Below are positions 8,835 through 18,104 of a DNA stretch of 64,000 nucleotides, one piece after another. The DNA is from G965247265 sp965247265 (lineage in GTDB: Bacteria; Pseudomonadota; Gammaproteobacteria; UBA4575). Within the stretch, counting starts at the first letter, position 1, and every line of letters begins with the position of its first letter. The notes beneath the pieces are model-generated. The model made no database searches, had not been told where the DNA came from, and was given only the letters and a program-made list of their open reading frames with translations. The DNA is taken from the NCBI GenBank assembly GCA_965247265.1, contig OZ252002.1, positions 1,178,001-1,242,000 on the forward strand. Direction: 5' to 3'. The position numbers and the translations under genes were made by a program.

Positions 8835-9291
8835 ACCAGTCTTGTCTCTGTGCAGAGACACATAAATAAATAAAAAACAGCCTATTTCTGCAGGCTTTTA
8901 GGTGCTTTTCATCACGAAGGGGCACCGTGAAGCTCAACTTGTAGCGATAATTGCCCAAAAGTCTCTGCTGGCAAATTGCCGGTGCCCCTTGAAGTTAGCT
9001 ATATAGCAGTCAACCTGGCTTTTACATCCAAGGATCTGCTACCAAAGATTAAATTCAATTAGTTAAAAAAGGATTCTTGTTAAATACAGGACGACCCTAG
9101 CGAGGGCAAAATTGGCTGCTATAAATTATGATCTATGGGACCCTAAGGCATAAAATTTACAAAAATTTTAAAAATTTTTTAGATTTTCAATGACCGCTTA
9201 CTACCCAAAGCGGGCATACGTATATTATCTTGATAGCTGTGATGTTCATGCAAAATTGCATGTATTAAGATGTTAAATGCCCTAATCGACA
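8835..9291. other. intergenic region downstream of tRNA-Ser with inverted repeats
   Basis: No gene is seen. There is a 7-bp hairpin 9 nt after the tRNA (8843-8849 with 8854-8860). A weak 5-bp hairpin with a T-rich tail follows (8879-8896) and may terminate the tRNA. An exact 11-bp inverted repeat pairs 8917-8927 with 8980-8990 around a 52-bp core. The segment 9003-9045 resembles 12156-12194 as an imperfect direct repeat. A dispersed repeat lies at 9189-9218. The stretch looks like an insertion-prone boundary. Confidence 0.5.
9189..9218 (+). repeat. dispersed AATGACCGCT repeat, copy a
   Basis: AATGACCGCT, a 9-nt spacer, then AAAGCGGGCAT. It has the same structure and orientation as copies at 10506, 10632 (partial), 55989 and 57519. 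The two arms are an imperfect inverted repeat (GACCGCT / AGCGGxC). It lies just upstream of the unknown ORFs starting at 9292. Confidence 0.7.
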
Positions 9292-9627
9292 ATGAGAAAT
9301 AGCTATAGAATAACTGACTATAGAGATCTTGGATTGCCCATCATAGAAGTTACTGGTCCTCAATTTCACTATCAAGATCTCTATGAAATGGTTGGTCAAA
9401 ACCAATTCATGACTACCTTTGAGCTGAGGAAAGGTAGTGCTACGCACAGTGAATATGGTTGCTCTGTTTTAGGTGTCATTTTCTATGATAGGAAATGTCT
9501 AGATTCTCTTGAAAGTTCTTTTCAGACCGGAGTGGAAATAGCTAAACAAAGAATTTGTATTAATAGCCCTTGTAGAGAATTGAGCGAAGAAAAGAAAGGT
9601 GATTTAAAATATGAAGGATTGGCATAG
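9292..9627 (+). CDS. hypothetical protein (possibly the N-terminal part of a frameshifted gene)
   Basis: 111 aa, not recognised. It is soluble with no signal or membrane segment: MRNSYRITDYRDLG at the start, then GQNQFMTTFELRKGSATHSEYG. It ends EEKKGDLKYEGLA, and the frame one base away runs on without a stop as GIDDIEAISFLP into the next ORF. The two may therefore be one gene of about 400 aa that lost a base near 9617. No good RBS precedes ATG 9292. It lies between dispersed repeats a and b, like a cassette. Confidence 0.45.
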   Translation: MRNSYRITDYRDLGLPIIEVTGPQFHYQDLYEMVGQNQFMTTFELRKGSATHSEYGCSVLGVIFYDRKCLDSLESSFQTGVEIAKQRICINSPCRELSEEKKGDLKYEGLA

Positions 9628-9650
9628 ACGATATTGAAGCTATCTCCTTT

Positions 9651-10499
9651 TTGCCATATGTAAGAGAAACGGAGAAGCATGAAACAGGTGAGAAAAAAGT
9701 ACCTGATATAATTGAAATAGAAGTCGATAGTAGCGACATTGATACTGATATTCTCAATCAGAACTATTTAGATTCAAAGCACAATGCCGGTACTAAGCTG
9801 ATCCAATTTGAAAAAGAGCAATTGATTGGAATAGCATTAGCACTCAATAATGGCCGTGTTGATTCCAGATTGTTGGCTGAAATTGGTTTACCTGAGGATG
9901 ATCTCAAAACAAACCTTAATATCTGGATGAGTCTTTATAAGGTCAAAGAAAGGCGAAACCAATTAACCGAAGTAGACGAAAAGAATTACGCTGAGGTAAA
10001 GGGGATATTATCTTTAGATAGATTCAATAAGGTGGTTAGGGAGTTTGTGTCCACAGGAATTTCTGCTTCTTTAGAAAAATCCGACTCATCCATCTTAAAA
10101 AGTATATTTTCGGCAATTGAAGACTTTTCACCCTCTATTCTTATGCATGGAAAAAACCAGGTTTATTGGGATGTCGATTCATATATACATATCGCATTGA
10201 GGCACTTGAAAGATTACCAGCTGGGCCACTTTAAGCTTAAGACACCTTTTCCATATAAAGCAGAAGATTTGAAATCGCTAATTGAAAAAGTTATACAGAG
10301 AATAGACGCAGAAATAGAAGATTACTTAGGCTCGAATCCGGCCGGTGATTTTACGCGGCATGGGAAGATGGGAGTTGAATACAATAAAGATCACTTTAAT
10401 CTAAGAATCAATAAAGAAGGGAGGTTGACTCAATTTCATACAGTGGAGTCAGCATTTACCAAGCCAATGCAGCCGACCGCTAACACGTCGGCTGATTGA
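9651..10499 (+). CDS. hypothetical protein
   Basis: 282 aa from a TTG, the only start candidate near the 5' end; the frame is open upstream to 9615 without an ATG. That supports the idea that it is the continuation of the ORF at 9292. The protein is acidic and helical with no recognised domain. Visible stretches are EQLIGIALALNNGRVDSRLLAEIGL, which could be helical and repeat-like, and VYWDVDSYIHIALRHLKDYQLGHF. The last codons coincide with a 7-bp hairpin (10471-10493), giving the tail QPTANTSAD. I associate such tails with this dispersed repeat class rather than with protein function, so the natural C-terminus may have been replaced. Confidence 0.5.
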   Translation: MPYVRETEKHETGEKKVPDIIEIEVDSSDIDTDILNQNYLDSKHNAGTKLIQFEKEQLIGIALALNNGRVDSRLLAEIGLPEDDLKTNLNIWMSLYKVKERRNQLTEVDEKNYAEVKGILSLDRFNKVVREFVSTGISASLEKSDSSILKSIFSAIEDFSPSILMHGKNQVYWDVDSYIHIALRHLKDYQLGHFKLKTPFPYKAEDLKSLIEKVIQRIDAEIEDYLGSNPAGDFTRHGKMGVEYNKDHFNLRINKEGRLTQFHTVESAFTKPMQPTANTSAD

Positions 10500-10505
10500 A
10501 GCGTT

Positions 10506-10535
10506 AATGTCCACTTATGGCCGAAAGCGGACATA
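10506..10535 (+). repeat. dispersed repeat, copy b
   Basis: AATGTCCACT, then TATGGCC, then GAAAGCGGACATA. It starts 7 bp after the stop of the 9651 ORF and matches the right arm of copies a, d and e exactly (AAAGCGGAC). Confidence 0.65.
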
Positions 10536-10631
10536 CAATAGTACTCAATTTTTCTGTATTAGCAGCTTGGCTAAGACGATCATTTGGTAGACGACAGTTA
10601 TTACTTCCACAGTACCTGTTTATATATTAGG

Positions 10632-10660
10632 TGGTCTTGCGGCCCAAATCGGACATTTTA
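10632..10660 (+). repeat. dispersed repeat, degenerate copy c
   Basis: GTGGTCTTGCGGCCCAAATC followed by GGACATTTT. The right arm is recognisable and the left arm is decayed. It lies in the gap before the gene at 10808; the rest of that gap (10536-10807) shows nothing else except the RBS of that gene. Confidence 0.45.
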
Positions 10661-10807
10661 CTTACGTAGATGCTTGAATAACTTACTGTTTTTATTAAAG
10701 CTAAAAAAACTTGACCTGATATACGGTTTGAAGCTGAAAGTAATGTTGAAATTGAGTAAATAATTAAGCAAATTGACTATTAAAAATAATCATGTGAGGG
10801 GATTTCA

Positions 10808-11914
10808 ATGAACGCTGAGTAACTACACGCAGTCGTATCAGATTTAAGAAAAATTATAAGCGACACGAAAATTTTACAGCTTTTTACACAATTTCAGACA
10901 GCTCTACAAAACTTTGTAAACTCACCACAGACGCCTGAGCATCAAACTAAAGTACAAGAATATCGTAAACAAATTATGTCTGCGTTAAATAACTCTGAAT
11001 TTAATCAATGGGGAGCGAATAGGTACCAAATAGCAGAAGAAATAGGTGCTGTTAATTTATTTGGTAATAACTTAGCAAATAGAATTGATAAAAGTTTTCA
11101 GGTGAATGCAACTACCCCAGAAGTTATCAGGCAAGATATACAAAATATTAACGAAGAACTAGATAAATTTAATAACGCTCTTGAAGGTCTAAAGCAATCT
11201 TTTGAAGCATTTGAAATTGGCACAGAGGTACTAGCTCCCGGTGAAGGTGAAATTGGTATTGTTATACCCCGTGATCCTAATGAAATACTTTCTGACTTCG
11301 CAAAAGATTTAAAACGGTTTAATTATGAGATTAATGTACTTGCTAGAGTTGCAACAAGTACCACGCAATCATTCAAAATTAGAACAATTTCATCTAGCAA
11401 CTTCGTTGTATTTCTAGCCTCTATCCCAGACATAGTAATTTTCATTTCTAATATTATAACTGCATTACGTTTTGGTTACGAAAAGCTTCAACAGTTAAAG
11501 AAGGTTCTAGATAATCTTCGTGAACTCGGTAATACGTCAGATAAAACTATAATAGATTTAGAAAAAGACGTTGAAACTGCAATGGAGAAGGAAGTAGCAA
11601 ATGTAATTAAAGAAATACAACCAATGTATAAAACTGCGGTAGAAAATGGTCTGGCAGAAGAAGGATTTGAAATTGAGCTTAAATCAGCAATTAAAGGTTT
11701 GGCATCTCGTATTGATAGAGGATATAACTTTTCTTTTCGTATAGGACCGCCAAAAGTTAAAAAAGATGAACAACCTACTGAGAAACAAACAAAACTTATG
11801 GAAGTAGCTAAAAATGTAGCTAAAAATAATAGAAAACTACAGCAAGCCAAAATGATTGAACCGGGTCAACAAGTGCTCCCTCTTGAATGGCAAACACCTG
11901 ATCCTGAAGATTAA
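10808..11914 (+). pseudogene. hypothetical protein with premature stop at codon 5
   Basis: ATG 10808 has a good RBS (GAGGGG) and begins MNAE, followed directly by TAA (10820-10822). The same frame then runs open for 364 codons (LHAVVSDLRKIISDTKILQ...) to TAA at 11912-11914. A single CAA-to-TAA change would explain it (MNAEQLHAVV). Translation could restart at ATG 10976, giving 312 aa. The protein is mostly helical, with a predicted coiled coil after ELDKFNNALEGLKQ, one hydrophobic segment (NFVVFLASIPDIVIFISNIITAL, around residue 200 of the full frame), and a charged tail ending QQVLPLEWQTPDPED. I do not recognise the family. The single central membrane segment with long helices would fit a pore-forming or effector-like protein, but that is speculation. 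Confidence 0.6.
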
Positions 11915-12214
11915 TAAATGTGGCGAATTTGTGTCATGGCTACGTAAAATGTAGTAGGTTTAAGTCACATTTAGTTTGCGTTTAAGTTTACCGAGTGTTC
12001 AGAAGTAACTGATTGTTTAAGTATTTAAATTTACTAATTTACATATAGTCGCCCTTCAAACCAGGTGGTCGAGAGTTAATATACAAACACATGCTGATCT
12101 TATAATCTGGTTTTACAAACCTGGGTTTTATAAAAAGCTTTAGTTAAAAGTTGGTAGCACAAACCTGGCTTCTATAACAAGAAAACTGCTACCAAAATAA
12201 TCAAACAATATTGA
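11915..12214. other. intergenic region with inverted and direct repeats next to the recombinase gene
   Basis: No gene is seen. TGGTAGCA (12152-12159) and TGCTACCA (12187-12194) form an 8-bp inverted repeat around AACCTGGCTTCTATAAC. The block resembles 9003-9045, which has AACCTGGCTTTTACATCC and ends TGCTACCAAA, as an imperfect direct repeat. ACCTGGGTTTTATAAA at about 12118 is a third related piece. Its position beside a serine recombinase makes an attachment-site role worth testing. Confidence 0.4.
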
Positions 12215-13849
12215 TTAATTAAGAGCATTTACCGATTTCCAATCAAATGGAATCATAGCTTTTGATTCTTCTAAATCAAGATTGACTGAGTTTGAACCTA
12301 ACAGTATTACGTTCAATAGTTCAGGAGATAAAAAAGCCAGTCTCAGGATGCGACGAACATAACTCACCACAACATCCTCATTGTTAGAAATTTCTCGTAA
12401 AGACTTAAACGATCCATCCAATAAACCTTGATTCCATTCCAGCGCCTTGGTTACGGCTTTTTGTAGTGATCGGTCAGAAGATGAATTCGTTGCAGTACTT
12501 TTCCCATTTAGCATCAACGTTTGCCCTTTACCGTATTGTTGCCACTGGATAGTTTTGGTGTAGTTGTGTTGATCACTTTTAATCGCATCTAATCCAAACA
12601 AGAGGGCTAACTGATCTGGACTTATCTGCAATATCAGTTGATTCATTTTGATGATGATTTTTTGCACGCATTGGAGTAATGACTGTTGAATGGAAGAATC
12701 ATACGTATCCGTTAGTAATGAGGTTGCACGCTTGGCAATGGACTTAATCAGAGACAACTCAGGCTTCTCATAGCCGATGATCTCTAAGACCTTTTGTGAA
12801 TTGGATATAAGTTCAGTCAGCGTTTCCAACACTGCGGTTTCAATTTCTTCTGCGACTACGCGTGCAATTGAACCCGCATGGCTATCTTGATGTTGAAGTA
12901 ATGCTTGACTGACATAGTATCGATATCGTTTGTTATTTTTCTTACTATGCGATGGGGTCATGCGATGGCCACGATCATCGACTAGGAGTCCCGCCAAAGC
13001 ACTACGTTCCTTAGACTGTGTTTTGTGAATAGATTCATAGCGATTGAGTCGAAGGATAGATTGCGTCTGCTTCCATACATCGATACCTAGAATGGCGGGG
13101 TGCTTGCCCTCGAAGATCTGCTCCTTGTGCCTTACTTTCCCAATATAGAGCGGATTATTGAGAATCTTATACAGAATGCCACGACTAAATCGTTTTCCTT
13201 GTTTTGTTCTGTAGGTAGATTCATCTAAATGCTGTTTTAGCGTGCGCACTGACTTTAGCTCTGCATACTGATTGAAGAGATAGTGAACGGTTTTGGCTTC
13301 CTTTTTGTTAATCACTAATTGTCGATCTTTAACGTTATACCCAAGTGGGATCGGTCCACCCATCCACATGCCTTTCTTTTTCGATGCTGCAATCTTGTCA
13401 CGGATGCGTTCACCGGTGACTTCACGTTCAAACTGCGCAAACGATAACAATACATTCAGGGTAAGACGCCCCATGGAGTTGGAAGTATTAAATTGTTGGG
13501 TGACTGAGACAAATGAAACTGAATGCTCATCAAATAATTCGATTGACTTTGCAAAATCCGCTAAGGAGCGACTGAGTCGATCGACTTTATAGACAATGAC
13601 GATATCAACGAGCTTTTGTTTGATCGCATCCATTAGTTTAGAAAGAGCAGGTCGTTTTATATTTCCACCTGAAAAGCCTCCATCATCATAGTGATCCTTA
13701 ACAGCCATCCAACCTTCATGCTTTTGACTATATATGTATGCTTCACAAGCTTCGCGTTGAGCATCTAGAGAATTAAACGCTTGATCCAATCCTTCTTCCG
13801 ATGACTTGCGCGTGTAGATGGCGCATCGTTTTGTAGGTTTACTTTTCAC
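12215..13849 (-). CDS. large serine recombinase (site-specific integrase/resolvase family)
   Basis: 544 aa from a GTG. The N-terminal resolvase domain has YTRKSSEEGLDQAFNSLDAQ with the nucleophilic Ser at about residue 16-17, then DDGGFSGGNIKRPAL and VYKVDRLSRSLADF with the catalytic arginines. A Recombinase domain follows (LYKILNNPLYIGKVRHKE). Where a zinc ribbon is normally found, the sequence reads ALAGLLVDDRGHRMTPSHSKK, without the usual cysteines. This is typical of the subgroup paired with DUF2924, whose gene overlaps it by 11 bp. It would cut and rejoin DNA at attachment sites and is the only intact mobility gene of the island, flanked by decayed packaging genes. Confidence 0.9.
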   Translation of the reverse strand: MKSKPTKRCAIYTRKSSEEGLDQAFNSLDAQREACEAYIYSQKHEGWMAVKDHYDDGGFSGGNIKRPALSKLMDAIKQKLVDIVIVYKVDRLSRSLADFAKSIELFDEHSVSFVSVTQQFNTSNSMGRLTLNVLLSFAQFEREVTGERIRDKIAASKKKGMWMGGPIPLGYNVKDRQLVINKKEAKTVHYLFNQYAELKSVRTLKQHLDESTYRTKQGKRFSRGILYKILNNPLYIGKVRHKEQIFEGKHPAILGIDVWKQTQSILRLNRYESIHKTQSKERSALAGLLVDDRGHRMTPSHSKKNNKRYRYYVSQALLQHQDSHAGSIARVVAEEIETAVLETLTELISNSQKVLEIIGYEKPELSLIKSIAKRATSLLTDTYDSSIQQSLLQCVQKIIIKMNQLILQISPDQLALLFGLDAIKSDQHNYTKTIQWQQYGKGQTLMLNGKSTATNSSSDRSLQKAVTKALEWNQGLLDGSFKSLREISNNEDVVVSYVRRILRLAFLSPELLNVILLGSNSVNLDLEESKAMIPFDWKSVNALN

Positions 13850-14276
13850 TTGAATGTTTTGCTAATCCAAAGAATCTGGGTCCTGAAATGTGTGCGTTCG
13901 TAATCAATTTCGCAATGGGAGTGAGACTGGAATAGGTTGTATGGTTGTAAGTAAAACCTTCCTTGGTTTTAGTGACAATGTACGTATTACCTCTCCACTC
14001 ACGTATTAACTGGGTACCCGCGGTAGGCTGTGCTGTTTTCTTGTGAGTGGATTTGTTAATTTGTTTGTATAGTTTCTCCCGCAGTTTAATGGGATCGTGA
14101 CCCTGGGCTTGTGCCTGTAATCCCCATGCGACATTGCCATGTAAGAATGTAGTACTGACGCGCTTCGGGACTTCACGTTTATACAATCGTACAAAGTGCA
14201 TTTTCAGTAAGGCAATATCTTCATGCGTGAGTTCCTTCGTTGCTTTATTAATCAGTGTTAGATATCCAGGTTTCAC
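13839..14276 (-). CDS. DUF2924 family protein, recombinase partner
   Basis: 145 aa; GTG at 14276 is the likely start, with GGGGAGG just before it. The second half matches the DUF2924 pattern: GTQLIREWRGNTYIVT, then GFTYNHTTYSSLTPIAKLITNAHISGPRFFGL. The gene overlaps the recombinase gene, an arrangement common in phage-like islands, so it probably modulates that recombinase or its DNA site. DUF2924 has no established biochemical role that I know of. Confidence 0.85.
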   Translation of the reverse strand: MKPGYLTLINKATKELTHEDIALLKMHFVRLYKREVPKRVSTTFLHGNVAWGLQAQAQGHDPIKLREKLYKQINKSTHKKTAQPTAGTQLIREWRGNTYIVTKTKEGFTYNHTTYSSLTPIAKLITNAHISGPRFFGLAKHSSEK

Positions 14277-14390
14277 CTCCCCATTCGTCCATACGGTAGG
14301 GTGGAAGTCCAGCGGAATGGTATGAACGTTATAGAAACATTCGAACTAACTTAGCTTGATGGTGCGATTCATTGATTGCATCAAGTATTT

Positions 14391-15950
14391 TTAGTATTCA
14401 ATCCACAGTTCATCATTCATATAGATTTCACTAGGCACCACGATGATTTCAGTTGGCCCGGTTGACTTATAGCGTCTGCGTGCCCAATGTAAAAACTGTG
14501 AAAGACTATCCACTTGATCGTCGTGTTTACTCTTGGGGAAGTTCACGATTTCATGTTGAAAGTCTGCAAGCCAGGATGCTTCTTTGGGAATAAACACCTG
14601 TGCACTTTCAATCAAGGACGTCACCCCCAGCATGCGAGTGACTTTATCGTCTTTCGGAACAATGGATGTAATACAAAGTGCACTACCGTTTCTTAAATCC
14701 TGAATCAAACTTGTGCCTGCCCCTTTATCTTCGATGAGGATTTGATCGGCATCCCAGTCTTTGGCATGTCGAAGGATATGAGACTTTAACGAAGGATATT
14801 CCAGGCGACGTCGCAGCACATGCAGTAAATACATCTTTTGGTTCTTGATCAGCCAGGTTGTGCATACGGACCAGTCGCGCATGGTTTCAGCTTTACAGGC
14901 GGTGTCCCAGCTTTGAATAATTTGATCTTCGTATTCTTTGGAGATGACTTTGTCATAGGTTTGAAACCACTCCCATTTCACCATGCCACCCCCTAAGGGT
15001 GCCGGGCGTTGTTGGTATTGCGCGGCAAAGTTATAAGAACCAAGGGTTCGCTGTAATTCATTCAATGTCTCATGTGATTCACGTTCCGGATGCAAGGCAT
15101 CCCCAATTCTTCGTTCATGAAACCGGTTCTTACCAATCTGTACACATTGATATTCTTCTGCAATAGCAGGAAGGTTGAGATGCTTCCAGTTCCCGGTTTC
15201 CAATAAATATCCCACCAAATCATTTTCATGCAACCGTTGCTGAATCACGATAATGGGATCGGTGACTTTATTGTTGAGTCTTGAGGAGACCGTACCGGTA
15301 TACCATTCAATTCAATTTTGAAGGGCCGTTTCGGAATTTGCATCATCGGCTTTCAGAGAATCATCAATGATCAACATGTTGCCACCACGACCCGTAAGGG
15401 TGCCACCCACTGAAGTTGCAAACCGTCCGCCTTGCTGTGTGGTGACAAATTCCGATTCTGTATTTTTGTTTTTATGAATTTGGGTGAAAGGAAAGAGGGT
15501 GTGATACCAGGGTGATTCCATCACGACTCTGGTATCACGGGAATGTTTGTTGGACAGGAGTTGTGAGTAACTGGCACAGAGGATTTGACGGGTCGGGTCA
15601 TGGCCCAATAGCCATGCAGGGTAGGCCACGGAGGCAATGATTGATTTTAAATGTCGTGGTGGAATCGTAATGATTAAACGATTAACTTTTCCTTCAAAAC
15701 ACAACTGCAGGTGATAACAAATGGCCTCGATATGCCAGTTGTGTAAATACGTTGTGCCCGGATCGATAGTGTAAAAGACTTTTCGAACAAAACTGACAAA
15801 GTCCTGGCGCAAAATGGCATGAAAGGTTTTTTTATTCATCCTCATCTCTATCTCCTTGCGAATGTTCATTGGGCTCACTTTGACGGGACTGAAACTGTTC
15901 AATGATTTGTAAATACTTCTCACTAAATCATGCCTTGGTTTCTTGTTCAC
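14391..15950 (-). pseudogene. phage terminase large subunit, interrupted by TGA
   Basis: A single frame of about 519 codons is interrupted by TGA at 15312-15314. The N-terminal part is the packaging ATPase: TIPPRHLKSI as Walker A-like, then LCASYSQLLSNKHS and MLIIDDSLK as Walker B. The C-terminal part is the RNase-H-like nuclease: SWDTACKAE for the first Asp, ILIEDKGAG for the second acidic block, and KHDDQVDS for the third. Immediately after the stop the family text resumes (IEWYTGTVSSRLNNK...IIVIQQRLHENDLVGYL), so one point mutation broke the gene. DUF5681 lies upstream. It would have translocated phage DNA into proheads; no portal or capsid gene follows, so the module is a remnant. Confidence 0.88.
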
Positions 15951-16239
15951 GTTCGTGTTGATCTACTTCCGCTTTTAAACCCAGTAATGTTTGTGCAGCA
16001 CGCACATCGCCTTTACTGGCTTTGGCAAGTAACGCTTTTATAAGAGCACGTTGTTTGGTCACTAAAAACGTTTCATTTCCTTCAGTAATCGATACAAGCT
16101 CCTCGAGTTCTTCCTTGATGTCGGTGGCAATGTTTTTAATTCCCTTAGGACGGCCCTTGGGGTTACCGGACTGACCTTTTTTAAACCGGGTATGAACAGG
16201 GGGTTTACCGTATCCAACCAAATAATTGCGTTTACCCAT
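15928..16239 (-). CDS. DUF5681 domain protein (phage packaging-module associated)
   Basis: 103 aa. The N-terminus carries the DUF5681 signature TRFKKGQSGNPKGRPKGIKN, a basic glycine/proline motif likely to bind nucleic acid, followed by a helical C-terminus with an Ala-rich KALLAKASKGDVRAAQTLL. Such proteins commonly precede terminase large-subunit genes in prophages and gene-transfer-like modules and may act as a small-terminase-like factor. It overlaps the terminase frame by 23 bp and the methylase frame by 8 bp, so all three formed one operon. Confidence 0.85.
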   Translation of the reverse strand: MGKRNYLVGYGKPPVHTRFKKGQSGNPKGRPKGIKNIATDIKEELEELVSITEGNETFLVTKQRALIKALLAKASKGDVRAAQTLLGLKAEVDQHEREQETKA

Positions 16240-17583
16240 GAACCACCTCCCGATTACGTAAACGTTGATCAGCCAGTTCAGTGAAGTTCAAACCCGATTC
16301 AATATGTATCGGTTCATCCCCGGTATAGTCCATCCAACGAAGTAAGCCGACATCCACATACTTGGGATCAATCTCAATACCAATACAACGACGGTGCACT
16401 TGTTCGCAGGCCATCAACGCGCTGCCGGCACCTAGAAAGCCATCCAATACAAAATCTCCTCGATGACTTGCATCCAGGATGATGTCTTTGATCATTTCAA
16501 TCGGCTTTGGAGTAGGGTGTAATGCGAGTTCAGCATCACGATCTTTGGAAAAAGACGAGAGACCTGGATAATCCCACACGTTCGTTCGGTAGCGTCCGTG
16601 TGTGCCTAAATCAATATTATTGATATGAGGCCCCTTTCCCTGTTTAAACACACCGACTAATTCATGTTTCGAACGGTAGAAGGAGCCCATGCCCCATTGG
16701 TTTTATTCCACACACAAAGATTGATAAATTTGGTATAGAGATCTTGTGTGGCCTGCAATTATTCATACAAATGGCGCCAGTCACAAAATATGTAGTGCAA
16801 TGCACCATCACGACATACTTGTTTAAAGTTCAAAAGACACAACGTTAAGAACTGAATGTATTCAGAAGAAGTCATCTCACCGGAGGCCATCATGAAGTTT
16901 TGATGTTGATGACGACCCAATCCGCGCGCATGACCTTCAATTAAAACGTTATATGGAATGTCGATGGAAACTAAACTTACAGAAGACTGATTTGTAATAT
17001 TACGAATTAAATCTGCATCTCGTGAGTCCCCGCAAGCTACTCGATGTGGTCCGCATTCAAAAGTATCTCCAGTTTGAGCCACGGAGTGCTTCGGAATAGC
17101 GGGAATACTTTCATCAAGCTTATTCGTAGTAGTAGATGAAGAAGAAAATAGCGAATCAATTTCTGCAGTCTCAAATCCCAGTGTACTAAAGTCATAGTGC
17201 ACATCGAATTCTTGCAAGAATTTCAATTCAATGCGTAATAAAGACTCATCCCATTGTGCGTTTTCTGCAAGCTTGTTATCAGCGATACGATAGGCTTTGA
17301 CTTGTGAATCAGTAAGATGATCCACACAAATGCACGGGACGGCTTTTAACCCTATTTTTTTAGCGGCTAACCACCTTCCATGACCTGCGATAATATTGTT
17401 ATCTTGGTCCGTGATAATAGGATTAATAAAATCAAAAGCGAGGATACTACTGACAATTTGGTTAATCTGACTTGAGTTATGAAGTCGCGCATTCTTAAAA
17501 TAAGGTTTTAATTTATTTGTTGGAGTATAATAAGTATTGCTAATCTTCATGTTAAAAAGCTTGGAAATTTGGTAATTAATCAT
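16232..17583 (-). pseudogene. ParB-like nuclease / DNA adenine-or-cytosine N4 methylase fusion, broken twice
   Basis: The N-terminal ParB-like domain reads IITDQDNNIIAGHGRWLAAKKIG. Then comes a methylase domain with its catalytic motif as DIPYNV (normally D/N-PP-Y/W), and at the C-terminus the target-independent block LDGFLGAGSALMACEQVHRRCIGIEIDPKY (AdoMet FxGxG). Between the halves there is an in-frame TAA after CDWRHLYE, and the run AATGGGGCATGG has lost one G relative to the family text NKTNGGMGSFYRS. The gene is therefore inactive as read. Such ParB-methylase fusions accompany terminases of the type found here. Its start is uncertain: ATG 17583 or 17550. Confidence 0.85.
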
Positions 17584-17651
17584 TTCTACTATTACAGGAA
17601 AAACAATAAAAAAGAGATGATTAGAATTTCGAGAAATTCAAGGGGTTATGA

Positions 17652-18068
17652 ATGAGAGATTTTGATGATGACTATAAAGTCGATTTAGGCAGGTTATCAG
17701 GGCGGCAAATAGATCGACTACCCGTAAGTATTCAAGAAGAATTAGAAAGCGATGGTTCTATTCATTGTAGTAGTTTGACTGCTATTACTGGTTGTAATCC
17801 TCATGATGGTGCGATATTTGATACAACAACTATGGCTGCTGTCGTGGGAAAGAAAGATCGGTATGATTTAGAGAATATAATTGCAAATGAACCTGAATTT
17901 GAGTTTGTGTATAGAGATTTTAATTTTTATGCGACTTATCCAAATTCGCTGACTACACAATGGCAATTGCGCCAAGATAAAATAAATATAAGAAGAAATG
18001 AGAATGCAAAAAATAATCTATTAAGAAATATCACGCGAACTGATTGTTCAAGTGATTATCTTGAATAG
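17652..18068 (+). CDS. hypothetical protein
   Basis: 138 aa, divergent from the methylase gene; GGGG precedes ATG by 8 nt. It starts MRDFDDDYKVDLGRLSGRQIDRLPVSIQEEL and has a possible small helical domain, two cysteines (HCSS, GCNPHDG) that do not make a clear zinc site, and a charged, polar C-terminus. I do not recognise the family. Its position at the edge of the packaging module suggests an accessory phage gene, perhaps a regulator, but nothing in the sequence proves it. Confidence 0.55.
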   Translation: MRDFDDDYKVDLGRLSGRQIDRLPVSIQEELESDGSIHCSSLTAITGCNPHDGAIFDTTTMAAVVGKKDRYDLENIIANEPEFEFVYRDFNFYATYPNSLTTQWQLRQDKINIRRNENAKNNLLRNITRTDCSSDYLE

Positions 18069-18104
18069 ATATTTTTTAGGTAAAAAATTATTAGTGATAG
18101 AAAT

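Noticed and set aside
10471..10510. Possible integron attC site at the end of the 9651 ORF
   Set aside because: There is a 7-bp hairpin and a GCGTTAAT sequence, but it does not match the GTTRRRY core or the paired R/L box layout, and no integron integrase is present.
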